From positions 204,063,017 to 204,127,016 of the forward strand of contig NC_134568.1 in the NCBI RefSeq assembly GCF_050947875.1: a stretch of DNA of 64,000 bases. Direction: 5' to 3'. Numbering within the stretch: position 1 is the first letter of the stretch; each line of letters starts with the position of its first letter. The notes under the pieces are model-generated. The model worked only from the letters and a program-made list of their open reading frames with translations. It was not told where the DNA came from and did no database searches. Below, piece by piece: positions 38,601-50,600 of the stretch. Position numbers and translations under genes: made by a program. The DNA is from Dermacentor variabilis. Taxonomy: Eukaryota > Arthropoda > Arachnida > Ixodida > Ixodidae.

Positions 38601-41600
38601 TGGGTCATCGAAAAAATGGGAGAAGGTGTAGCGGCGCCGCTCTCTCTTGCTCTTTCTACGCGAAAGGAACCGATCGACGTCTAGCACACACCGCACTGCT
38701 GTATGACAAGGCAGAATTATCCGTGAATGTTTGTGAAACCCATTCTTATTCTTTACCGCTACAGGGATCAAGGAACAGATTGAACAAATTTCTTGCGAAA
38801 TTTGACAGAAATGGTGCAGATATTTATGAAGTTTTGCAAAAGATTGAGGAATGGATACTAAACGGAAGAACTGTGTTCGAGTGGGTCCAACGTTTTGGGG
38901 AATACCGTAAAGACACCAGGTACGATGTAAGATTAGGATGCGCTTCCACCTCGTACGATGACAAAAGCATCGGATAACATTTTAGCAACAGCAGACAGGG
39001 ACAAAAGAGAGACTCAGACACCACGTAGGGAATCGTGGCGTATACGTCTGCGTTGTGTCCGTGTCTGCTGTCGCTAAAATCTTATCCAAGTTCGAATATC
39101 AACATGCAGAACATGTCGCAACGAAAACATCGATTGTGTGGGTTCTCTTGCACTCAGTGACCACGGAATGACAGTTAGCTTGATATCAGGAGAATTTGGT
39201 TTGGGAAAGTGGCTTTGACTGAAATTTGTAAATGCAAAAGGTATGCGTCAAGATGGTGCCGAAAGTACTGACTCCTGAGGAAACGCTGCGTGGTGAAAAT
39301 AATGTTACATTGATTGAAGAACTTCAGGTGACAGTGATGAATTATTGCAAAGGGTCGTCACTGGTGACCAAATTTGGATTTACGAATACGACACCGAGCA
39401 GAAGTCACTGAGCAATGAGCGGAAGGAGAAAACTGAGCAAAGACAAAAAAAGCACGAAATAACAAAGCGAAAATTAGTCATCTTGATTGCGATTCTTTAC
39501 TACCATGTAATTGCGCACCACGAATTTGTACCTAAGTTCAAACTCTCAGTGCAGCTTTCTACGTGGAGGTCCTGAAGCGTCTCAGAGATCGTGTGCACTG
39601 CGTGCGACCAAATTTGCCAAAAGGGGAGGAGGAGGAGGACGGGGAAATTTATTATTACAGAAGTCGTTGCGCGGGTTATTCCTGGGTGGTTCCTTCTGAC
39701 ACGGCTCCACTGGCGATCGTGGCTCGCCGGGCCTGGTCGAGGGTCGCCAGTTGGCTTCCCAGGATCAGTTCAGAGAGTCTCGCGTTCCAAGACCACGTAG
39801 TGAGTGTGTGTGCTTGACTCGTGGCGAAATTGCGTCGCCCGGACGGTCGGTGCATTCGTGTGTAATGTGCGCGAGTGTCGCTGTATGGTTGCTACACTAG
39901 GGACATGTCCGGGACGTATATCTGTCTGGGGAGATTGCGTGTAGACGAGACAAGTGTGAGTATGTGTTCGTTTGCATGCGGCGCCAGTCCCTTGCCTGGA
40001 GTTTATTGAGAGCTTTGTGCGGAGGAGCGTATTGTCTTCTTTCGAGACGTTGGCCCTGTAGTATTTGTTGACTTGTGGTTAACTCGTGGATCGCTCGTCG
40101 GTCTGTCGGGGGCTGAAGAACGGTGTGGTCTGCCGCTCGGCTAGTGAGACCTCGAGCTGCGCAGTCCGCCTCTTCGTTGCCCCGCAGGCCTTCGTGCCCG
40201 GGGCACCAGACGATACCGTGGGTCCATTCTAGTGAGCGACCCAGGATTCGAATGGCTTCTAAAAGAAGTGTTCCATTCATGTATAAGCGACACGCCGCTT
40301 GTGAATCCGTAAGGACGCGGGCGGACCTTCGCTTGCTCTCGGCGTCGCGAAGTGCGAGAGCGATCACTGCGGCTTCTGCTGCTGCGTTGCATGTGGCGCG
40401 GATGGAGGCAGAGGCTACCAGGTTCCCCTGATTGACGACGGCGATTGTGTATTTGGGTCTACGACGCGGCGACGAGGGATACGGGCTAGCGTCCGCGTAG
40501 TATGTATCTGGGTCTCTGAAACAGCGTTTGTGCAACGTGCGGGCACGCGCTGCTCTCCTTTCTTGATTGTGGGTGGGGTGCATGTTCTTGGGGATAGGGT
40601 ATACTACAATGTTCTCTCTAATGTGGTTAGGCAGGAGTTGTGTTTCTTCTTTGCAGTACTGAGGTGTCAGCGGGTACCCTAGTCGTTGAAGAAGGTGCTT
40701 TCCCTGTTGTGTTTTGTTGAGGCGCTCCCTCTGCGCTATGAGGGTGGCACTTGCTAGCTCCTCAAATGTGTTGTATACCCCTAGCGCTAGTAATTTCTTT
40801 GTGCTTGTGCTTGATGGTAGCTGTAAGGCCGTTTTGTACGCCGTTCTTATAAGAGTGTCTATGAGTCGGTCTCGCTTTTGCGCTTGACTTGATAAGGGAG
40901 TGCGTACGTGACACGGTTGATGACGAGGGCTTGTACCAGTATTAAGGTTTCGTCCTCTGTGAAACCATCTTTGCTGCACCTTACTCTGGCGATGAGTGAT
41001 GCAATAACGTGATTTATATTTCTCTGAGGCTACCTTTATGCCGTTGTTCTCCTGGACGTGCATACCTAGTAAGCGTGTTGTCGGGACGCGCTTTATAGGT
41101 TGCCCGGCAATCTCGAGATGTATTGGCGGGGCTCGATGTTTCTTAGTTTGCTTGGACCGGACTTGAAGGTACTCCGACTTCAAGTTTATGTGGGGCACAT
41201 CTCATTCCTGCTGTGGTTAGGTATGATTCGACGTATCCGATAGCTGTGAGTAATGTGTTTTCTCTGTCGCCGTATGAACCCTTGGTGGCCCATAGGGTGA
41301 TATCGTCGGCACAGAAGGCACATCCGAGTTTTGGTATGTTTTCCAGTTGTAATGGAAGTTTTCTAAGTCCGATGTTGAAGAGGAGAGGAGATATTTATTG
41401 ATCCTTGCGGAGTGCCCTTCTGTGGTAGATCATATATGTCTGATTGTATGCCTGCTAGGCCGATACGCGCTTTTAGGTGACTGAGAAAAGCGACGGTATA
41501 CTCACATACTCGCTCTCCGCATCCTATGGCGGCGAGGCCATCTAGGGTGGTTATCAAAGGCTTTTTCCACGTGGAGGGCTAGGAGTATGTTGTTGTTGCT

Positions 41601-44600
41601 GCCCGGTTGTGGGTTGACTGCAAAGAAGAAACACAACTCCTGCCTAACCACATTAGAGAGAACATTGTAGTATACCCTATCCCCAAGAACATGCACCCCA
41701 CCCACAATCAAGAGAGGAGGGCAGCGCGTGCTCGCACGTTGCACAAACGCTGTTTCAGAGACCTAGATACATACTACATGGACGCTAGCCCGTATCCCTC
41801 GTCGCCACGTCGTGGGCCCAAATACACAATCACCGCCGTCAATCAGGGGAACCGGGTAGCCTCTGTCTCCATCCGCGCCACATGCAGCGCAGCAGCAGAA
41901 GCAGCAGCGGAGCATTGGTTTCCGTACTACGACAATATCCTGCGAACTCTGAGGCATTGATAGTCCGTGTGGTTCTGCCTGGCAATTCCATGACTATGGA
42001 GGAACATCCTCCCTAATCGCCGGTTTTAGCCCCCTGCGACTTTTTCGTTCCCCCAAATGCAAACTGATGCTCCGAGAGTGGTATTTCGAGGATTTGACCA
42101 TTCAAAAGGAAGCGACATCGCCGCTGAAGTGCTTAACAAAAGACGACTTCCGAGCATGCTTCCAGCAGTGAAAGAAGATGTCGAACCAGTATATTGTGTC
42201 GTCTAATCAGTATTTTGAAGGTGACCACATTGGCGTACCTAAAAGTTTGTAAAGTTATTTTTTAAACGTACTACGCGGACTTTTGGGACATGCCTCGTAT
42301 CATGCCGCGTAATTTTTACTGCAGTTGGCACACTTAGGCTAGCTTCGAGAAGTGCAGGCTCTTTTATCGTGCGCTCTGGTACAAATATCATGCCACAATT
42401 GTATATGCCAAGGCTTTGCAGCGTGTATGAATTGTTTAACAGCCGAGTTGCAGCCTACAAATATTCTTTTCAGCATGCCTAGTGAATCAAACCATTCTAA
42501 GTGCTGGTGGGGTTTTACCAAGTTAGAAATGTATGGTAGTGCTGCTAGGATAGTGCATGTGGTTCCACTGCTTCACCTTCTCACCTGAACCATGGCTTGC
42601 CTCATGGTGGAAATGGTGCCGCTTTCTCGTAATTATTCAACCTGCCCATCAGTGCATTAAAATGGAGTAAGTCCTGTCTTTCCGAGATTCCTTGCGTACC
42701 ATACTGTGCCACTGCGACACTAGCCGATTTTAACTCAAGCAGGCTCGTAGAGGAGGCGAGACATGGCACATTCACGAAAAAAAAAATTACAGTGTCGAGT
42801 TACATGTGTTTGGATCCCACCGATGGCATCGGTTGTTGGGAACTCGGCGCTGACGCCCGTGGTTGAACCTGGGTCGCAAGCCCCAAGGGTAGCGTTGGCC
42901 TGGCGGCCTGGGGTACAACTGGAAGCATCCGAAGGTCCCGGCAAAGCATGAGTCGACTGGTAACAACAAAACAACTTGTTTATTTTAACATCGCAAAGAG
43001 TTGGCGGTCAGGTTGACCGAAGTAGAGAGACGGGAGAGCACTTTACTCAACAGAAGAAATCGGAGCCCTCCTTTTGGCGTCCGGGGGCAGCTGTTTTTAT
43101 ACTCTCGCAGTTGAGGGCAAGATGGAACCCCTCAATAGACGAGCACGTGATTGTACAATGGGCTAATGGTGACGCACACTGTCGTAGCGCCGCCGGTCGG
43201 GCACAAAGACTGGGAGGAGAAGGTAACTTCGGCTCTCGTAGCGCCTCTGGTCGGGCACAATGACTGGAAGGAGAGGGTGACCCCCTGCTGTCGCATCGCC
43301 GCCGTTCGGGCACAATGGCACATACACACACACACGCACATGAAGACACGTGGCATCGGAACATGCCTGGAAACGCCTGGAAACGCCTGGCGGGGAGCGT
43401 TGCGGCGACGCCGAACGGGCCAAAATGTCTGCCGCCCCGCCGCAGTCGCGCCGGCAAAACCGCGCGTCGCAGGCGAAACGCAACAGACCGCCCCGCCGGG
43501 GGAAGGAGATCCCGATGGACAGGGGACTGCATCCGCTGTCCGGAGGGATGTCGCTCGATGATGCTCATAACCGAAGTCGGGCGTCCCTCGACGTTTCTTG
43601 AGCGCAGCGCACAGAGAAGGCCTCGTTCTCTCGTTCAGGTTCGCACGGGACACTGCAAAGTGACTTCGGGAGAGTTCTCATTTTTGTTCTCGTTCCCGGC
43701 AAGCGTTAGAACTACGCAGAAACTCAACCGCTCAGTCAGCAAGCACGGCACAACCCTCACTAAGCCCTGCCAGGCTCTTTCCCCTTTTTATACCACTGCC
43801 TAGTTCCTTACAGTAGTCTAGCATCACTCAGAACGCGTCCACAAATTGGAAAATTGCACTAGAAAGCATATCATCACTTTGAAACACTAAACAAAAGCAA
43901 TATGTTAAAAAAAATCCTGCCTCAGGAAGAAAAACATCAGTAACAAACAATTTTGAGGCTGATTCCTACGTTAGGGGCTTCGACTTAAGCCATCGGCGTT
44001 ACCGTTGAGACTCCCCTTTTTGTAACGCACCTCAAAGGAATATTGTTGTAAAGCGAGGCTCCAGCGCAGGAGGCGGCCATTTTTGGGAGAGATGGTCTGC
44101 AGCCATTGGAGAGGGCAGTGATCCGTCTCAATGATAAACCTCGAGCCGGCTAGATAGCATGACAATTTCTGAACGGCCCACACGAGACATGCACACTCTT
44201 TCTCGGTGGCGCTATACGCCTGCTCACGACTGGTCAGCTTACGACTAGCATACAGGACGGGGTGTTCTACTTCTCCCTTTTCCCGTTGGCACAGTACAAC
44301 GCCCATGCCTCGCTCACTAGCATCGCACTGAACAATGAACCCTTTTGTATAGTCTGGCGATCGTAGCACAGGCTGGTTTGTTAGGGCACTCTTTAGGGCG
44401 CTAAAAGCTCTTTCCTTTGTCTCGTCCCAGACGACTGTTTGAGGCTCTGACTTTCTTAGAGCATCCGTCAGGGGAGCCGCGATATCAGAGTACCTGGGGA
44501 TGTACCTCTGATAGTAGCCGGCGACACCTAAGAACGACCGAATATCGGTCTTTGTGCGCGGTTGCGGAAAGTCTCGCACAGCGGCCACTTTTATTTCAGA

Positions 44601-47600
44601 GGGGCGGCGACGACCCTGACCAATCACGTGACCGAGGTAGACAACCTCGGCCTGTGCTAACTGGCACTTAGGAGCCTTTACTGTCAAGCCCGCTTCGCGC
44701 AGGCGGGTTAGCACTGCCCGCAAGTGTGCCATATGCTCAGACCAGGATGCGGAGAATATCGCTACGTCGTCTAGATACGGTAAAGCGAATTCTTGCTGTC
44801 CCCGCAACACTTTATCCATGAGGCTTGAAAAACAGTATGGCGCGTTCTTCAAACCAAAACTCAACACTTTAGGACGGAATGTTCCCATTGGTGAAATGAA
44901 CGCCGCATACCTACTAGCCTCTTCTGTAAGTGGAACCTGCCAATAACCCCTGACAAGATCTAGGGTGGAAATAAACTGAGCGCTACTAACTTTCTCAAGG
45001 CGCTCCTCGATGTTAGGGATCGGATAAATTTGATCCTTAGTGATGGAATTAAGCCTGCGGTAGTCGCCGCAAGGACGAGGTTCCTTGCCCGGTACCTCAA
45101 CTAAAATCAAAGGGGAGGTATAATCACTCTCACCTGCCTCAATAACACCGAGCTGTAGCATTTTCTTTACCTCAGCCTCCATAATATCGCTCTGGCGGGG
45201 TGACACCCGATACGCCTTGGATCGTACTGGCTCTGGGGAGGTAAGTTCTATATCATGAGTAAGTACAGAAGTCCTACCAGGCCTCTCAGAGAACAGACCT
45301 TGAAACTCTTGTAATAGCCGGTGTAGTTCGGTTTTCTGCTCGGGCGACAGCGGTGCTTTACTGATAAGGTCACTAATGACTTGACCGGTGTCTTCCCTAT
45401 TCGTCACTGAGCCTAGTCCCGGAAGCTCGACCGGAAGCTCTTCAGGAACGGTTACCATCATGCACACCACTGCTTCCCTGTGTCTATAAGGTTTGAGCAG
45501 ATTACAGTGGTAAACTTGCTGTGCCTTCCGCTTTCCTGGCAGACTTACCACGTAGTTAACGTCCGACAGTTTCTGAACAATTCGTGCTGGGCCCTCCCAC
45601 TGCACGTCTAGTTTGTTGTTTAGCGATGTGCGCAATATCATGACCTCATCGCCCACCTCAAAACGACGGGCCCTGGCTGTCCGATCATAATAAACCTTGG
45701 CCCTCTGCTGGGCCTTTGTCATTGCTTCACCTGACAACTCCTGTGCCCTTCTTAAGCGTTCGAGGAGCTTAAGTACGTACTCCACCACGACTGGGTCGCC
45801 GCCCCTACCTTCCCACGATTCTCGAAGCATGCGAAGCGGAGATCGAAGCGAGCGACCGTACACCAGTTCAGCTGGCGAAAACCCCGTAGCCGCATGCGGC
45901 GCGGTCCTTAAAGCAAACATCACCCCAGGCAGACACAGCTCCCAGTCAGTTCGATGTTCAAAACACAACGCTCTCAACACGCGCTTCATGACGGAGTGGA
46001 GCTTCTCAACGGAATTCGACTGTGGGTGGTACACTGAGCTGTGTAGCAGCTTTACCCCACACCTTTCGAGAAAAGTTGTCGTCAAAGCGCTAGTAAACAC
46101 TGTGCCCTGATCTGATTGGATTTCCGCAGGAAAACCAACTCGCGCAAATATGGACAGTAGTGCATTGAATATCTCAACTGAGCTGAGTTCTTTAAGCGGC
46201 ACTGCTTCAGGGAACTTTGTCGCTGGGCAGATCACAGTCAAAATGTGTCTGTACCCCGTGGCTGTTACCGGCAGAGGTCCCACTGTATCAATAACGAGCC
46301 GTCTAAAAGGCTCCGTAATGATAGGTACCAATTTCAACGGCGCCCTCGATTTGTCCCCTGATTTGCCCACCCGCTGACAGGTGTCACATGACCTCACGAA
46401 GTGGTCTGCGTCCCGAAAACACCCTGGCCAATAGTACTCTTGCAAGAGACGGTCCTTAGTTTTCTTAACTCCTAGGTGTCCGGACCACGAACCCCCGTGT
46501 GACAAGCGCAACAGATCCTGACGATAGCATTGAGGCACGATCAGCTGATCGAACTCCACTCCTCGGCGGTCTAGATACTTCCGGTACAGGACTCCACCTC
46601 TTTCCACAAAACGCGAAGTTTTCCTGGCGATACCTTCTTTGACATTGCAGCGCACGTTTTCCAGGCTGCCATCCTTTTTTTGCTCGGCTATCAAAGCCGA
46701 CCGGCTGACTTTTAGCAACCTATCAAGTCCGTCTGACGTAGGCGCGATGAGCAAATCAGTAGATAGCTCTTCTAACTTTCCCGTGTCGGGCATTTCCTCT
46801 CCAGTATCTGGCGCCTTCAACGCTACAGACTCAAGTTTATTCAGTTCGGGCGTGCTCTGAATATCAGCTTGCTGCGCCTCTGACCCCTTTTCGTTGTTTG
46901 ATAACGTCGGCCCCGCAACTACCGCCTTTGCAGCGAGCTCCCGAACCTTCGATCTGGTTAAGGCCTGAACACTAGCTTCACCAAACAAAAGCCCCTTCTC
47001 GCGCAGGAGGTGATCGGACCTGTTTGAAAATAGGTACGGGTACTGGGGGGGCAGCATAGATGACACTGCCGCCTCCGTCTCAAGCGCTCCGAAAGGTCCT
47101 TCAATAAGCACTTTTGCTACCGGCAGACACACGCTATGAGCTTCCACGGCTTGCTTGATCCACGCGCACTCGCCCGTGAACATATGGGGTTCTACGTAAG
47201 ACGGGTGAACTACATCCATCGTAGCTGCGGAATCGCGAAGCACTCGGCACTCTTTCCCTTTCACGAGGAGGTCTCGCATGTAAGGCTCGAGAAGCTTCAT
47301 GTTCTCGTCAGTGCTGCCTATTGAAAAAAAACACAACTTTTGGTGTTGTTTCCGGACACTGCGCCGAAAAGTGACCCGGCTTCTGGCACGTATAACAAAC
47401 GCGCGCTTGCCTCATCTCGAACCGCTTTCTGCGTTCGGCTTCGGCTGCCGCCGTCTCCTTAGGTTCGGTCGCACTGCTTCCACTCGCATCCGCACTACGC
47501 GTGTTCCCCTTTGCTCTCATGGGTGTGAACTTCGGCCTCTCAAACTTCGAGCCAAATTCACCCTTTTGACCGTCCTTAGCTCCGCGAGCCCGACGCGTCA

Positions 47601-50600
47601 CAAACTCCTCGGCTAGCTCAGCGGCTTTAGCCACCGTACAAACGTCTGGCCTATCCAAGACCCAGTATCGCACGTTCTCTGGTAACCGACTATAAAACTG
47701 TTCTAGCCCGAAGCACTGCAGAACTTTATCGTGGTCACCAAACGCTTTCTCTTCTTTGAGCCACTCCTGCATGTTTGACATAAGCCTATACGCAAACTCT
47801 GTATATGACTCACTTCTGCCTTTCTCATTTTCCCGAAACTTCCGACGGAACGCCTCCGCAGACAGCCGGTACTTTTTTAGCAGACTCGATTTTACTTTGT
47901 CGAAATCCTTTGCCTCCTCTCTATCCAAGCGAGCGACTACGTCGGCCGCCTCGCCGGGTAACAAAGTGAGCAAGCGCTGTGGCCACGTTTCCCGAGAGAA
48001 CCCCTGCTTCTCGCACGTTCGCTCAAAGTTAACCAGGAACAAACCAATGTCCTCTCCAAGCTTAAACGGCCGCATCAGGTCAGTCATTTTGAACAATACG
48101 CGTTCTCCTGCACCGTGTGCCTGACTTCCATTACGAGCGCGTTCCATCTCTATCTCGAGACGCTTCATTTCCAACGCGTGTTGACGGTCGCGCTCTTCTT
48201 TTTTCTCTTGTTGCTCTCGCTCTTTCTGTTCTTTACGTTCACGCTCTTCTTTTTCTTTCTGTTCTTTACGTTCACGCTCTTCTTTTTCTTTTTGCTCTTT
48301 AAGTTCGCGCTCCTGTCTTTTTACAGTCTCCCTCTCCTCAATTGTCTCAAGGCATTCCGACAGCTCGTCATCCTCAGCTTCTAACTCAAGAATAGCCTTT
48401 AGCAGTTCAGGTTTTCTTAGTTTGTCTGAGACATCCAGACCCAACTCTCTTGCAAGCTCCAACAATTTCGGTTTGCGCAACGACTTCAAATCCATGGCTG
48501 CTCTGAATGCTGCTTTCTCTACTGCTTACTATTGTCTTGCCGCAAACTAACCCGGCAGCAACGACAACCACAATTACCAGCTCTGTTTCTGACACTAACA
48601 AAAGCCTGGCAAAGCTCAGAAGAAGAAAGTCCCGCACTCACCAAACCTCGCAGCCAAGAGTCCAGCGCAGTCGTTCCGCTGCAGGCAACCAGTCATCACA
48701 CAGGGCTCGTTGCACTGCTCCCGGATCGTCGTTGAGCTGCTCAGCATACAGTCAACTGCATCTCTTCGCTGCTGGCCTCCGTTGTCGCGATCTCACCGCT
48801 GGCAGACAGTTGTTTGGATCCCACCGATGGCATCGGTTGTTGGGAACTCGGCGCTGACGCCCGTGGTTGTACCTGGGTCGCAAGCCCCAAGGGTAGCGTT
48901 GGCCTGGCGGCCTGGGGTACAACTGGAAGCATCCGAAGGTCCCGGCAAAGCATGAGTCGACTGGTAACAACAAAACAACTTGTTTATTTTAACATCGCAA
49001 AGAGTTGGCGGTCAGGTTGACCGAAGTAGAGAGACAGGAGAGCACTTTACTCAACAGAAGAAATCGGAGCCCTCCTTTTGGCGTCCGGGGGCAGCTGTTT
49101 TTATACTCTCGCAGTTGAGGGCAAGAAGGAACCCCTCAATAGACGAGCACGTGATTGTACAATGGGCTAATGGTGACGCACACTGTCGTAGCGCCGCCGG
49201 TCGGGCACAAAGACTGGGAGGAGAAGGTAACTTCGGCTCTCGTAGCGCCTCTGGTCGGGCACAATGACTGGAAGGAGAGGGTGACCCCCTGCTGTCGCAT
49301 CGCCGCCGTTCGGGCACAATGGCACATACACTCACACACGCACATGAAGACACGTGGCATCGGAACATGCCTGGAAACGCCTGGAAACGCCTGGCGGGGA
49401 GCGTTGCGGCGACGCCGAACGGGCCAAAATGTCTGCCGCCCCGCCGCAGTCGCGCCGGCAAAACCGCGCGTCGCAGGCGAAACGCAACACATGGCAGGAC
49501 AATACCTTCTTTCTTTCTGCGGTGATAACGTCGTTGGCGTGTGGTTCGCTTTCCAGAACGCGATGCAGGGTCAGTGAGCTTGAACACATTTTAAACGCTG
49601 ACAATTCGAATGCGATCACTTGAGAACTAGGTATTACGAAAGGTTTTTCAATAGAATTTCTAAGCTTCAATTTATAGCAGACATTCATGAAGCATGAATA
49701 GAAATAATGATTGGTGATTTTCACTATAAAGCACTCAATGTTTACGAAACCAATCTGAAATGTACGTTATACATAATATATTATACGCATGCTTGCCGAT
49801 GTTTCCAGTTTACATAAATTGGACTTAAATAAAATTAATAAATGTAGATTTTGACGAAACTGAGGTTAACCGATATGTGGTCCATCGTTATACGGAAAGC
49901 CATATCTCCTTAAATGTATCGTGTGGGAAGAGTTTCTTTCGCGTCCGGTAGTTCGTCTCCGTTTTTCTTTTTCTTTTTTCCGCATTTTTGAAGCTTTTGA
50001 AGCTTCACGGCTGGAAAGTATCCACTACTTTCCTCGTAGTCGAATAAACGCTCTTGGTCAGCTTCTCACTGAACGCCAAGCTCGCCTATACCTGCAGATT
50101 GAACTGGCGCCATAGCCTGCGCGTGCTGTGCCCGGTATTCCGATAGCCATCAACAGGGGTAGAATGCAGCGGCAAACTCTCCTCAGAGGCAGCGCGAATA
50201 CATGCGCCAGCGAATCACCTCGTCCATTCCTTACTATATGGACGTTTCCGCATCAGCTTTGTTCAGGCACTCGGGTGTCCTGTAACCTGGGGGTGAAGAT
50301 GGTGATCGTGAGATACAAAGGATACACTTGTCTATAGGAAGATTAGACGCAACCTCTGCGCTGAACCTTCTAAGTTGTGCGCGAGGAGGTTCTCTGGACA
50401 TTAGGCGAGCCCTTCTTCATTTTTTCTTCTGTGTTTCCGCAATACCAAGCTTGTGTTTACGCTCGGAGCAGTCTTCCTCGCTACCACACTTTCCGATGGC
50501 GGCTTTTCGCATATGTGGAGCGCGACAGCACCGTGTGGGTCTGTTGCTGAATCACTTGAATCACTGGGGCGCCTCCATGTAGTACTTGCGGGATTTATGA

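Larger units (their letters stand above)
38790..42235 (+). pseudogene. Mariner transposase, broken into several pieces
   Basis: Plus-strand pieces in order: a helix-turn-helix end, GRTVFEWVQRF (about 38865-38900); the first catalytic Asp in VVTGDQIWIYEYD (39350-39388); HHEFVP (39514 onward); VEVLKRLRDRV (39563); then, after the LINE, WFPYYDN with the second Asp (about 41912-41933); LAPCDFF with the third Asp (about 42028-42050); and NQYFEGDHI near 42205-42230. Stops and frame changes throughout make it inactive. Confidence 0.8.
38574..42297 (+). mobile_element. Mariner-family transposon split by a LINE insertion
   Basis: TA-flanked ends read AGAGGGCTGTTCCAAAAGT at the left and, inverted, CGAGGCATGTCCCAAAAGT at the right (TA at 38572-38573 and 42298-42299). 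Mariner transposase pieces lie at both sides of a LINE insertion of about 2.3 kb (39622-41910). A foldback element also sits inside (38974-39085). Confidence 0.8.
42807..49489 (-). mobile_element. Near-intact Ty3/gypsy LTR retrotransposon, Gmr1-like pol order
   Basis: This 6,683-bp element is flanked by identical CATG 4-bp target duplications (42803-42806 and 49490-49493). Both LTRs are 679 bp, begin TG and end CA, and differ at about four positions. On the minus strand the order is 5' LTR, 315-bp leader, gag (48495-47308), pol (47336-43971), about 485 bp, and 3' LTR. Pol carries integrase before RT. The element sits antisense in intron 3 of the JmjC-like gene. It lacks a chromodomain and an env-like frame. 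Confidence 0.95.

Noticed and set aside
41600..41910. Twin priming as the cause of the inverted LINE segment
   Set aside because: The inverted segment duplicates interior sequence already present in the main part and differs by about 5 percent.
43047..43803. Long overlapping frames on both strands in and next to the LTR
   Set aside because: They lie in a GC-rich LTR and repeat almost identically at 49051-49587; no domain is present.
43971..47336. Integrase-before-RT order as an assembly or rearrangement artefact
   Set aside because: A single open frame of 1,121 codons spans the junction without a break, and the LTRs and target duplication are intact.
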